This document shows positions 17,953 to 27,432 of a stretch of 64,000 nt of DNA, piece after piece. Numbering within the stretch: position 1 is the first letter of the stretch; the number at the start of each line of letters is the position of its first letter. This DNA comes from DATIXJ01 sp963714795. Lineage in GTDB: Bacteria > Bacteroidota > Ignavibacteria > UBA10030 > SZUA-254. Both the position numbers and the translations under genes were made by a program. The stretch lies in the NCBI GenBank assembly GCA_963714795.1, contig CAVQPS010000009.1, positions 558,001 to 622,000 on the forward strand, written 5' to 3'. A model generated the notes under the pieces. That model did no database searches, was not told the DNA's origin, and saw only the letters and a list, made by a program, of their open reading frames with translations.

Positions 17953-19401
17953 AACGGTCATTGTGGTGCGTAATGCCCTGTGTCATTTTATCCTGCACGA
18001 ATATTTTTGCTCAGCCAAAACAAATCAATGCGAGCGATCGTACATCGGTCGATCTGACAATTTATAATGATAATCTTTCTCTCATCCGGGAAGAACGGTC
18101 GATCGACCTGCCGAAAGGATTGAGTCATGTCGTCGTTCCCGATATTCCCGCCACCATCGACGGTACATCGCTTCACTTTACAAGTTTGACCGATCCGCTT
18201 GCAGTGCGGGTGCTTGAACAGAATTACGAATACGATCTCGTGAGCCGCGAGAAATTGCTGGAACGGTATGTCGGAAAGGAAATTCAGTTCGGCGGCGTGA
18301 CCGGAAAACTTCTTGCTGTCGGTTCGCAATCCGGTTTCACGGGACAAAATCTCGGCATGGTCGCGGAAATCAACGGGAAAATCGAATTGAATTCAAGCAA
18401 TCAAATCACCTTGCCGAAATTGCCGGAAGGATTGATTCTGAAACCGCAGCTTGAATGGCTCGTCAGCAATACGCATGAAGGCGAGCATAAAACGGAAATC
18501 AGTTATCTCGCCGGACAGCTTTCGTGGAGCGCTAATTATGTAGCGTTGCTCGATAAGTCGGATACGAAACTCGATCTGACCGGCTGGGTGACGCTGACGA
18601 ACAATTCCGGGACGTCGTTTCATGATGCCGGATTGAAGCTGGTTGCCGGAGACGTCAATCTTGTACGGGATCAGTTCAATCGCGGAATGGCGAAAGGTGG
18701 CGGAGTAATGGCTATGGAAAGTGCTGCGCCGCAATTTAAACAAACGGATCTGTTTGAGTACAAATTGTATACGCTTCAGCGTCGTACCGATCTCAACACC
18801 AGTGAAACGAAACAGATCGAACTCGTCAACGGTCGAAACGTTACGGCGAAAAAATCGTTTGTCTACGACGGGCTTGCCGATCAGTGGCGATACTGGTTCA
18901 ACGATTATTCGAGCCGCAACCAGAGCACGTTTGGTCAGCAATCGAATGCGAAAGTCGGTGTGTATGTGATGTTCCGGAATGATGAAAAATCCGGACTCGG
19001 CATTCCGTCTGCCGAAAGGAAAAATCCGCGTGTACAAACAGGACGACGACGGCAAAGAACAGTTCATCGGCGAGGACGAAATCGATCATACGCCGAAAGA
19101 CGAAGAGCTTCGTTTGTATTTGGGAAATGCTTTCGATATCGTCGGCGAGCGTGCGCAGTCGGATTTCAAACAACTGCCGAAAGGCGCCGAAGAAACGGTA
19201 CGGATCAAAGTGCGCAATCACAAAACGGAGCCGGTGGAAGTTCAGATCTATGAACATCCGTGGCGCTCGAGTCAATGGGAAATCATACAAAACTCAGCCG
19301 ATTTCGTGAAGATCGATCAATCGACCATAAAATTTCCGGTGACGATCGCAAAGGATGAAGAAAAAACCGTCACCTATACGATCCGGTATTCGTGGCAATG
19401 A
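17949..19401 (+). pseudogene. DUF4139-domain secreted protein, split by a one-base insertion
   Basis: It begins with a signal peptide (about 1-21) followed by a beta-rich body of about 350 residues (LTIYNDNLSLIREERSIDL, SWSANYVALLDKSDTKLDLTG). The reading frame is lost at 19008. If the T at 19008 is skipped, the text reads GLGIPLPKGKIRVYK and continues to IRYSWQ and a stop at 19401, giving about 483 residues, the normal size for this family of periplasmic proteins of unknown function. The extra T is not in a homopolymer. Whether it is a sequencing error or a mutation cannot be told. It is translationally coupled to the ABC exporter by ATGA overlap. Confidence 0.8.
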
Positions 19402-19481
19402 ACGGAAACTTGTTTGATTTTCGTATTGTTCACTTCTCAGGATAAAGAAATTAATCACAATCATATTCACGAAAGGAAACA

Positions 19482-20647
19482 AATGAAACGCACTATGTAC
19501 CTGTTCATCGTGGCAACGATGGCTGTCTGTTCAGTCACGTTCGGTCAAACTGTCAAAAAACCGGATAAGCCGGATCATTATTTTCTGACCAAGCTCGGCA
19601 ATGATACGCTTGCTGTCGAAGAATTTTCGATCAACAGTCATGAAATCCAGGGAACGAGCATTGCGCGCGCGCCTCGGCTGACCGTCCGAAAATACAAAGC
19701 AACGTTCGGCGATAACGGCATGTTGGAGCATTTTCACGTGACGTACCAGCGGTTCAGCGGACAAGTTTCTTTCGGAGCGGGATTATACGTACACGAACGA
19801 CAGCGTTTATGTCGTGAACAAACAGGATACGATGACCACGAAATATTCTGTGGCAACTTCCGAGCATCCCTTTCCGCTTTTTTATGATATTTTTGCCGGA
19901 TGGCAGGCAACAGTGCAGAAAGCTTTGAACTCAAAAGGTAAAAAAGAATTTTCAATTCTTGCCGGCAGACAAGTTTACCATTATGATGTTCAGGAAACTG
20001 CGCCGGGCAAATTTGATCTGGTGATGCCGATCGGCGAGTTCAGTCCGTTGCACGTTGTGGTCGGCAAAGGAAACGAAATTGAATCGTTTGACATGACGGC
20101 AACGACGGATAAAGTTGTCGTTGAAAAAACTGTTGAACTTGATGTGAAGGAGGCGGTGATACGCTATGCCGCTGCCGAAAAAGCAGGCAAACAGCTCGGT
20201 GTACTTTCGCCGGGAGACAGTGTCCGAGCAACGATTAACGGAGCCAAAATTTTCATTAGTTATAGCAGACCATCGATGCGGGGACGCACGATATTCGGAC
20301 AGGTTGTTCCGTGGGACATCGTCTGGCGCACCGGCGCAAATGCAGCAACGCAACTTGTATCCGATAAAGATCTGACGTTCGGAACGACGGTTGTTCCGGC
20401 CGGAACATATACGTTGTTCTCGCTTCCGTCACAGTCCGGCTGGAAGCTGATCATCAACAGCCAGCACGGGCAGTGGGGAACGGATTACGATCAGAAAAAA
20501 GATTTTGCGCGGCTTCCGCTCACCGTGAAAAAGATCGATGATGCAGTCGAGCAGTTCACATTTGAAATAACTTCGGAAGGTTCAGGCGGAACGATTCATA
20601 TGAAATGGGAAAACACGGACGCATCGATTCCGTTTTCGGTGAAATAA
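19482..20647 (+). pseudogene. DUF2911-domain secreted protein, split by a frameshift
   Basis: An RBS (AGGAAAC) precedes the ATG at 19482. A signal peptide (about 1-20, ending VTFGQ) is followed by an N-terminal domain (HYFLTKLGNDTLAVEEF). The frame changes between about 19745 and 19800, equivalent to one lost base, and resumes as YTNDSVYVVNKQDTM and onward. The C-terminal part holds the DUF2911 domain: RTGANAATQLVSDKDLTFG, VPAGTYTLFSLPSQSGWKLI and QHGQWGTDYD. The corrected length is about 388 residues. The function of DUF2911 is unknown; members are exported proteins common in Bacteroidota. A shorter relic of a similar 3' end lies at 23421-23474. Confidence 0.78.
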
Positions 20648-20659
20648 ATTAGTTTGATG

Positions 20660-20687
20660 GTTCCGTGCCGCCAAGACGGCACGGAAC
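20660..20687. other. Perfect 11-bp hairpin between convergent genes
   Basis: GTTCCGTGCCG, loop CCAAGA, CGGCACGGAAC. It lies between the DUF2911 gene (+) and the ABC permease gene (-). There is no T-run on either side, so it is not a classical intrinsic terminator, but it could stop or stabilise convergent transcripts. Confidence 0.55.
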
Positions 20688-20762
20688 ATCTGTTTGATGC
20701 TATCGGTGGTATTAATACGATCGGGCATGAAGGATATAACTTGCGCATTTCAGATTTCTCTA

Positions 20763-21549
20763 CTATCCCTTTTCCTTCTTAGTGATGTACAGTATATAGC
20801 TTACAAAAGTAATCACGGCAAAGTAGACGATTGCCAGCGAATGAAAGTCCACTGTTGGTACGACGACATTGCCTCCTGGCTGGTCCTTCAAATAATTGAA
20901 CATGCAATAGGTATACGGGATCAGGTAACCGTAATTCCACGACAACGCGCTCAGCGCTCCGATCCAAAATAAGAATCCCAGTCCGACCGGCACAAGAAAA
21001 TTCTTGAATTTCAAACTTATCAGGTATTGAAGTGCAATGATCGGGCAGGCAGTCAATAAAATAAAACATGTTCTCTTTGAGAAAGAACATGGTGGGAAAA
21101 GGATCGTGCGGATACGGCACTCCGCTTACGAGAAGGTAGGGAACCACAGCCGACAAATATATCCCGATATTAAATAAAATAAAAAACTGAACCATCATAA
21201 CGATGATAACGACAAGCTTCGAAAAGAAAGTTGTTGTAAGGTTCAGCGGGAGTGTATGCAGTTGCTTCCACGTGTTGTTCTTGTACTCGATTTGAGTGAT
21301 TAAACTTGTCGCAAGTATAACACCCAGCGGCAATAAGAAAATCGCCATCGATTCCCACGAATTCTTCCAGAGCAGTTTCCAGAACCCGTCGGCGGAATAC
21401 AACGCCTGGAGCGTATCGTGACGCACCAATCTCGCGATGATGATAATTGCCGGAGTGAAGAAACCGCCGACGACAACAATCCACGACGCAAGGCTTCTTT
21501 TTTTCTTCAGCCACTCACTCTGAAAACTATGGATGAAAGAGATTGCCAT
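20763..21549 (-). pseudogene. ABC-2 type permease, split by a one-base insertion
   Basis: The first part, from the ATG at 21549, has an N-terminal cytosolic stretch and several membrane helices (ASWIVVVGGFFTPAIIII, AIFLLPLGVILATSLI, VVIIVMMVQFFILFNIGIYL). Frame is lost in the T-rich stretch at about 21053-21066. Reading on one base later gives ILLTACPIIALQYLISLKF and further helices to the stop at 20763. The corrected length is about 261 residues, right for BcrB/NatB-like permeases that partner a BcrA-type ATPase, encoded just upstream on the same strand. The likely role is export of or self-protection against a lipid-active compound, by analogy only. Confidence 0.75.
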
Positions 21550-21552
21550 GCC

Positions 21553-22459
21553 TTAATTGTTCACCATGTCGATAAAAATCGCTTCCAGATCGTTTTTCAT
21601 CACACTCATTTCATACACTTCAATGCCGCTCTCCACCAATTGTTCATTGATCCGTGCGATGATTTCTTTTGAAACAGCCGGGATAACAATCTTTCCGTTT
21701 TTAATGATCGGTTGTAGATTATTTTCCTCGATGATTTGTACCGTTTTTGGATTGATTGTTCGTTTCAAAGACGATGGATATCGATTGTTGCTGTTTGCTT
21801 TTTAATTCATCCAGCGTTCCTTCGAACATCATTTTCCCTTTGTTGATAATGCCGACATGGGTCACCAATCGTTCTATTTCGGAGAGAATGTGGCTTGAGA
21901 TGATGACCGTAATTCCGTTTTCCTGATTGAGCTTTTTCAATAATTCCCGGATCTCGATGGTGCCGTTCGGATCCAAACCATTCGTGGGTTCATCCAGAAT
22001 CAGCAGGGACGGTTCGTGAAGGAGAGCAATGGCAATGCTCAGTCGCTGTTTCATTCCGAATGAGAATTGACTTGCTTTCTTTTTGCCGGTATTGGTCAGG
22101 CCGACCAACGTGAGAACCTCCTGAATTCGTTCTTTCGGGCATCGATAGATTTTTTGCAGAAGGGCCAGGTTTTCAACGGCCGTGAGATGCCCGTAGAGGG
22201 AAGGACTTTCGATCAGTGAACCGACATTTCTTAAAATTTCGATGCGGTTTTTCTCGAACGGTTTTCCAAAAATGGAAATGCTGCCTGTTTGTTTTTTAAG
22301 CAATCCCAGTATCAACCGTAACGTGGTGGTTTTGCCGGCACCGTTCGGTCCGAGGAAGCCATACAGCGAACCTTGTTCGACGTTGAGATGTAAGTCGTTA
22401 AGAACGAATTCTTCGCCGGTAAAACTAAAGGTAAGGTTTCGTGTTTCTACTATTGTCAT
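21553..22459 (-). pseudogene. BcrA-type ABC transporter ATPase, C-terminus frameshifted
   Basis: Residues 1-235 give a complete ATPase domain: Walker A GPNGAGKTT, signature FSFGMKQR (a weak LSGGQ equivalent), Walker B LLILDEPTNGLDP and H-loop SSH. After VFETNNQ the frame shifts (about 21745-21758, in a stretch with AAAAA). The continuation KTVQIIEENNLQPII runs to the stop at 21553 and ends in DLEAIFIDMVNN, the usual C-terminus of this subfamily. The corrected length is about 301 residues. The ATPase core is intact, so a truncated protein might still fold. It forms an operon with the permease gene, 3 bases apart. Confidence 0.8.
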
Positions 22460-22654
22460 TTAAACTCTTGTTACAGCCGTATACATAGGGTTCTATTGTT
22501 TAAGGCACAACGATTGATCCGTTGTCTTGTACGGTATGAAAGGCGGACTGTTTCGTTTTTGTCTCTCGGAAAAAAAGTTGAGCAGCAGATAATTTTGATG
22601 AACCGGGGTTGGGCGTAGTCGCACTTTTCGATGGAAGGCGGCAATTTTTTTTCA

Positions 22655-23389
22655 TCAACAGTCATCGTTCAGATAAATTCCACCGCCGGCAGAAAGCCCG
22701 CCGGGATTCATCACGGAGGCATACACGCCGGCGCAATTTTGCCGCGAACGGGCGATTGTCTTGAGAATGCGCGGTTCCGCGACTGCCGTTTCGGGATCGA
22801 GGTTCACCATGACACAGCGAATATCGTTGACTGTCACCCGCACCGATGGTGCGTCGGCGTGATTGCCGAAGAAAACTGTTTTGCCGGTCCAGGCGTCTTC
22901 GCGAACGGGTGCGTTACCGGTCGGCTCGATAAGAAGATTTGGGCGAAACCGGCGCGCGTCTAAATTTCCGCAGCCGGATTCTGTTTCGAGCATCGCGAGA
23001 GTTGTCGTGCTTATCATTGAAACGGGAGCGTCGTCGAAAATGCCGTTGCCCATGCGCATCAGCGTAATCTCCGACCCGAATGTCGCCGCAATTTGCTGAC
23101 GCAGTGATTCATGCCCAACCTCGGTGTCCTCACCGTCCGGTGTGCGCACGCGGACAATCGGCGATGAAGAATTGCCGCCATCGACATGGTACGCTTTGTA
23201 GCGGATGAGTTCCGGCATTTTGCTGGCGGTAAGCCACGGCATGCCGCTCATATTTCCCGTGCGCATGAACGCGAAACGGCGGTCTCCTTCGATACCGTGC
23301 CAACCGAGTTCAGCCGACGGTAGTTCTTCGCCCGCCATCGATTTGACGGGATAACGGTAGATCGATTTTATGATGCCGACCTGGTGCAT
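22655..23389 (-). CDS. MOSC domain protein
   Basis: 244 residues. The N-terminal beta-barrel domain starts GIIKSIYRYPVKSMAGEEL, the standard MOSC_N pattern, with GIEGDRRFAF at about 32-41. The MOSC domain covers about 100-240 (FRPNLLIEP, CVMVNLDPETAVAEPRILKTI and NCAGVYASV near the C-terminus). MOSC proteins bind molybdenum cofactor or use a conserved Cys for sulfur transfer. Proteins of this layout (YcbX-like, MOCOS C-terminal) can reduce N-hydroxylated compounds. A Cys is present in RQNCAGV, where family members carry it. It is flanked by short direct repeats (GATGGAAGGCGRCA at 22630 and 23399). Confidence 0.85.
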   Translation of the reverse strand: MHQVGIIKSIYRYPVKSMAGEELPSAELGWHGIEGDRRFAFMRTGNMSGMPWLTASKMPELIRYKAYHVDGGNSSSPIVRVRTPDGEDTEVGHESLRQQIAATFGSEITLMRMGNGIFDDAPVSMISTTTLAMLETESGCGNLDARRFRPNLLIEPTGNAPVREDAWTGKTVFFGNHADAPSVRVTVNDIRCVMVNLDPETAVAEPRILKTIARSRQNCAGVYASVMNPGGLSAGGGIYLNDDC

Positions 23390-23420
23390 GGATTTTTGGA
23401 TGGAAGGCGACAGGGAAAAA

Positions 23421-23474
23421 ATTTATTTAGAATGGGAAAACAGGGATGCATCGATTCCGTTTATAGTGAAATAG
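23421..23474 (+). pseudogene. Relic of a DUF2911 gene 3' end
   Basis: The text reads EWENRDASIPFIVK followed by a stop, matching the C-terminus of the gene at 19482-20647 (KWENTDASIPFSVK, stop). About 37 of 43 bases agree, including the stop position. No upstream DUF2911 sequence remains. It is probably a scar of a duplication or recombination that brought in the MOSC gene region. Confidence 0.6.
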
Positions 23475-23524
23475 GTGACTTTGTCCTGAGTCAATGGCTT
23501 CCGTCTGAATTGATAGGGCATAGG

Positions 23525-23940
23525 TTAGTTATTTAAAACATTCTTATGAAAGTGAGCCTTGTTCTTGAAGCACATGGCAAGTCGAACGACGACGGTTTTG
23601 AATTTTCTCTCTGTAAGCTTGGATTTCATCTGGTTGATGAGTTTCGCAGCTACAACGATACTTGTTTTATCCCCAGGTATGCTGTGGTCAAAGTTCAAGT
23701 ACCAATTAGAATTAGAATCCTCTTTTGTGTCAGTGAGCAAAACCTTTGTGTAGTGGCAACGAAACTTCGCTTTCTTACGGTCCCATGCATCTATGAGTGC
23801 TTTCTCGCGTGCTGCCGTGTCGATTGAGCCTTTCTAGCTCGCTCGACCAGTTTCTGGCATCGCTCGCAACGTTTACAATGAAGGCGCTTTCGTGGTAATT
23901 TTTTCTTACAAGTTGAGCATGTTTTAGGGGTGGTCTCCAT
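23525..23940 (-). pseudogene. Small zinc-ribbon/HNH-like protein, split by a frameshift
   Basis: From an ATG at 23940 the text begins METTPKTCSTCKKKLPRKR and continues HCKRCERCQKLV, a Cys-rich zinc-ribbon-like N-terminus. Frame is lost at about 23811-23817. The second frame continues AREKALIDAWDRKKAKFRC and then HYTKVLL, WYLNFDHSIPGD and KLINQMKSKLTERKFK to the stop at 23525. One base appears to be missing; corrected, the protein has about 138 residues. The combination of RCHYT and FDH resembles HNH-type metal-binding folds, but I cannot name the family. It is a stand-alone accessory gene. Confidence 0.6.
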
Positions 23941-23975
23941 GATATATGTCTCTAATTATATAGATTGCAAAAGAT

Positions 23976-25183
23976 TTATTTCAACAAAACAAGCTTCTTT
24001 GTTTCAGTTAAATTACCGGACTGCAGTTGGTAGAAATATACACCGGTCGGGATATTACTCGCGTCGAAACTCACCAACTTATACCCGGGTTCCTCAAACT
24101 GATTGACCAGAGTGCAGACCTCTTGCCCGAGTGTATTGAAGATCGACAGTCGAACCAGTGACGCATGAGGAAGTGCGTATGAAATTTTCGTGGTTGGATT
24201 AAAGGGGTTCGGATAGTTTGTTAAGAGCGAATTGAGTCGGTAAATTATCATGCGATTGTTCTACCGAGGTAGTAATCATTTCAGATAAGGGGCGTCGCCA
24301 TACGCCGTTACCAGTTCCCGCGAAGATATTTGCGCCGATAATGGCAAGAGCAGTAACATTAGTGTTCGTCAATCCGCTATCGACGGCTGTCCAGTTTGTG
24401 CCATTATTAGTCGAAAGGTAAACCCCAACGCTAGTCCCAGCAATGAGTTTTGTACCGCTCACTGCAAAAGCATTGACTTTATTGCCGTACAATCCGGCAT
24501 TAGCCCAGCTTGTGCCGTTATTGGTCGAAAGATAAACTCCATAGAGCAAAGTCCCTGCAAAGAGGTTCGTGTCACTAAGAGCAAGAGAATAAACTGAATA
24601 AAATCTTTGCAATCCGGTATTGTAAGCAAACCAGCTTGTGCCATTGTTTGTGGAAAGATAAACTCCACTATCTGTCCCCGCAAAGAGATTTGTGCCGCTT
24701 GCTAGGAAAGAATAGATGGAAATATTGGTGGAGGGCAAGCCAGTATTAGCCGCCGTCCAGTCATAACCATCATTGGTAGAAAGAAGAACCCTCGTGGAGA
24801 ATAGTCCCGGCAAAGAGATCGAAACCGCCACAGCTAAAGCAGTTACATTAGGGTTCGACACGCTGGTGACGGGTTGTACCCACTGGTTAATCCAAACATA
24901 AAGATTGCCGTGAGTTCCCACTGCAAACGAGATTCGAACCACTGACCGCAAAAGCAGTGACAAAATGATTAGTCAAATCACTATCGACTGCCGTCCAGGT
25001 AAACCCATCATTGCTGGAGCGAAGGATTCCACCGCCATTCGTCCCGGCGAGGAGATCTGTGCCAATGACGGCAAGCGTATTGACAGTGCCAGCATAGGGT
25101 TCATTAGTGTTGATCCATTGTGCATGCGCCGGTAAAAGCTCACAACAAAGAATGAGAATAAATAATAGCAATATCTGCTTCAT
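23976..25183 (-). pseudogene. T9SS-secreted propeller-like protein, split by two one-base insertions
   Basis: It starts with a signal peptide (about 1-22, LLPAHAQ). The body has roughly six repeats of the form VYLSTNNGTSW...NLFAGT, as in BNR/YCF48-like beta-propellers. Frame breaks lie at 24928 (an extra base in ctcGttt; removing it gives SGSNLFAVG) and at about 24217 (an extra A; removing it gives ALNNYPNPFNPTTKISY). The C-terminal 80 residues are a type IX secretion sorting domain with GQEVCTLVNQ and GVYFYQLQSGN. The corrected length is about 401 residues. It is probably exported through the outer membrane and anchored or released. The ligand is unknown. Confidence 0.82.
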
Positions 25184-25290
25184 AGTCAGTACCCCTTAAA
25201 ACGCTTTTGGAATGGTTTCAAAAAAAGTAGATATTTTATTCAGTAAAGTCAAATCGCAAAACTTAATAAACACCTTTTAAAAAAAATTCC

Positions 25291-26301
25291 CTATCTTTTC
25301 CCCATCAAAAACTCTTCGCACAATTTTACATCTTCTTCACTGCCGAGAATGACCGGCGTGTGCTGGTGAAGCGACGTCGGCTGAACCTGCAAAATACTTT
25401 TCGAGCCGTCGCTCGAGCGCCCGCCCGCCTGCTCGATGATGTATGCCATCGGGTTGCACTCGTACATGAGGCGGAGTTTCCCGTCGGGATTTTTCTTGTC
25501 GCCGGGGTATGCAAAAATTCCGCCGTACAACAGCGTGCGATGCGCGTCGCCCACCATCGTCCCGATGTATCGCATGGAATATGGCCGCCCGGTCGCTTTG
25601 TCTTCCTGTTTCAAATAGGTGATGTAGTTTTGCATTCCTTTATCCCAATTATGGAAGTTGCCCTCGTTCATGCTGTAGATTTTTCCTTTTTTCGGAATGC
25701 GAATGTTTTCATGCGAAAGTAAAAATTCCCCGACACTCGGATCGAGCGTGAAACCGTGTACGCCGTGTCCGGTCGAGTATACGAAGATCGTGCTCGTGCC
25801 GTAAATGATGTAGCCCGCGGCTACCTGTTTGTATCCGGGCTGTAAACAATCCTGAAGCGTGCCGTTTCCTTCTTCAGAGACGCGACGGAAGATTGCAAAG
25901 ATCGAACCGATGGTGATGTTGGCGTCGATGTTGGAAGAACCGTCGAGCGGATCGTAGAGCAGAACATATTTTCCCGATTTATATTCGCTGGGGATATGCA
26001 GAATGTCTTCATTTTCTTCCGAAGCCATGACGCAGACATGGCCGCCGTGATCCATTGCTTTGTAAATCGTTTCGTCGGCGAAGACATCTAATTTTTTTAC
26101 AATATCGCCGCTGACGTTCATACGGTCGGTTGTGCCGAGGATGTTGACGAGTCCCGCTTTACTCACTTCGCGCCAGACAAGTTTTGCGGCGAGCGCAAGA
26201 TCGTGAAGCAAGCCGGAAAATTCGCCGGTCGCGCCGGGATAAAATTGTTCCTGCTCGTTGATGAACCGCTCCAGCGTCATAAATTTTTTTGTTGCCGGCA
26301 T
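25291..26301 (-). CDS. fbp: Fructose-1,6-bisphosphatase class I
   Basis: 336 residues, full length. The signature DPLDGSSNIDANITIGSIFA (about 117-136) gives the metal- and phosphate-binding core. ASEENEDI upstream supplies the metal-binding Glu, and RYIGTMVGDAHRTLLYGGIFAYP and MAYIIEQAGG follow. It hydrolyses fructose-1,6-bisphosphate to fructose-6-phosphate in gluconeogenesis. It stands alone on the minus strand, with a noncoding stretch of over 300 bases upstream. Confidence 0.95.
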   Translation of the reverse strand: MPATKKFMTLERFINEQEQFYPGATGEFSGLLHDLALAAKLVWREVSKAGLVNILGTTDRMNVSGDIVKKLDVFADETIYKAMDHGGHVCVMASEENEDILHIPSEYKSGKYVLLYDPLDGSSNIDANITIGSIFAIFRRVSEEGNGTLQDCLQPGYKQVAAGYIIYGTSTIFVYSTGHGVHGFTLDPSVGEFLLSHENIRIPKKGKIYSMNEGNFHNWDKGMQNYITYLKQEDKATGRPYSMRYIGTMVGDAHRTLLYGGIFAYPGDKKNPDGKLRLMYECNPMAYIIEQAGGRSSDGSKSILQVQPTSLHQHTPVILGSEEDVKLCEEFLMGKR

Positions 26302-26661
26302 TCAGAAATTCCCTTCGGGCTGGTGATGAGGATAGTATGAATTCACAAACATAGGAAAAACTTTTTTGAGTTGCAAGAAACAGTATCTCAATTTATAATT
26401 CCGCGTCTTACTGTCCCGCTCATTGAGCGGGATTGTTCAGCATCTATACCGAGCATCCTTCGTTCGGATTCCGAATAGAATCATTTCGGAAAGACGGGGT
26501 ATTGTTGGGGGATGATTTCAGGAAACTGAGACGTCACCCAGCAGGATGATTTCTTGCAGAAGTGGAGAAATGTCCGTATATTTTGATCACATCATTGAAA
26601 ATTTCGCAATACCATCACGAAATACTTGCCACAAATATAATCACGACAGAGAAATTACCGT
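26302..26661. other. Intergenic region between divergent fbp and etfB
   Basis: This 360-base region must hold the promoters of both genes. It contains the second copy of the dispersed repeat and, inside it, an 8-bp hairpin TCCCGCTC-ATT-GAGCGGGA at 26414-26432. I see no convincing promoter pair and no coding sequence. Confidence 0.5.
26397..26503. repeat. Dispersed inverted-repeat element, copy 2
   Basis: It matches the element at 7496-7612 over GTTCAGCATCTAT, GATTCCGAATAGAAT and CATTTCGGAAAGACGGGGTATT. The left end AATTCCGCGTCTT and right end AAGACGGGGTATT form imperfect terminal inverted repeats. The inner part differs by carrying a GC-rich hairpin (26414-26432). Confidence 0.7.
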
Positions 26662-27409
26662 ATGAAAATCGTTGTGTGTGTGAATCACGTTCCCGATACG
26701 GAAGTCAAAGTAAAAATCGGACCGGACGGAAAAGTAATCGATAAAACCGGCGTCAATTTTATCCTCAACCCATACGATGAGTTTGCCATCGAAGCGGCTT
26801 TGAAGCTGAAAGAGCAGCATGGCGGCGAAACGATCGCTTTGTCGTTGGGCGGCGATGTTCATAAAGAAACATTGCGCAAAGCGCTGGCAATGGGTGTCGA
26901 GAAAGCCGTGCTGTTGAAAGACGAAAGCGTCCGCGATTCTTTTTCGATTGCAAAAGCTCTTGCCGAACAATTAAAAACGATGTCACCCGATTGCGTTCTG
27001 TTCGGTAAGCAATCGATCGATTATTATGATGAACAAATTCCCGGGCTTGTTGCGGAATGGTTGGGAATGCCTTCTATTTCCGTCGTTGTGAAATTGGAAG
27101 TGCAGAACGGCAAGCTTATTTGCGAGCGGGAAATCGAAGGTGGACACGAAGTTGTCGAATCGACCCTGCCGGCAGTCATCTCTGCACAAAAAGGGATTGA
27201 ACGAGCCGCGCTACCCGTCGTTGAAAGGAATTATGGGTGCAAAAACAAAACCGATCGAAGAGCGTCAGCCGGTTGCGCAAGCGCCGGTCGTCGAAGTGAT
27301 CGGGATGCAAAAGCCGCCGGCAAAACAGCCGGGCAAGATTGTCGGTACGGATGCTTCTGCCGTTCCTGAACTCGTCCGGTTGCTCCACGAAGAAGCCAAA
27401 GTTATTTAA
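26662..27409 (+). pseudogene. etfB: Electron transfer flavoprotein beta subunit, split by a one-base insertion
   Basis: Residues 1-175 are a normal EtfB: MKIVVCVNHVPDTEVKV, FILNPYDEFAIEAALKLKE and GKQSIDYYDEQIPG. In the run CACAAAAAGGGATTG (about 27184-27195) one base too many changes the frame. Removing it gives AQKGLNEPRYPSLKGIMGAK, the conserved EtfB C-terminal motif, and the protein continues to the stop at 27409, about 248 residues. The homopolymer context points to a sequencing indel. EtfB binds AMP and pairs with EtfA to carry electrons from acyl-CoA and other dehydrogenases to the quinone pool. etfA follows 23 bases later. Confidence 0.88.
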
Positions 27410-27432
27410 TTTTTTTTATTTTTGGATTGATT

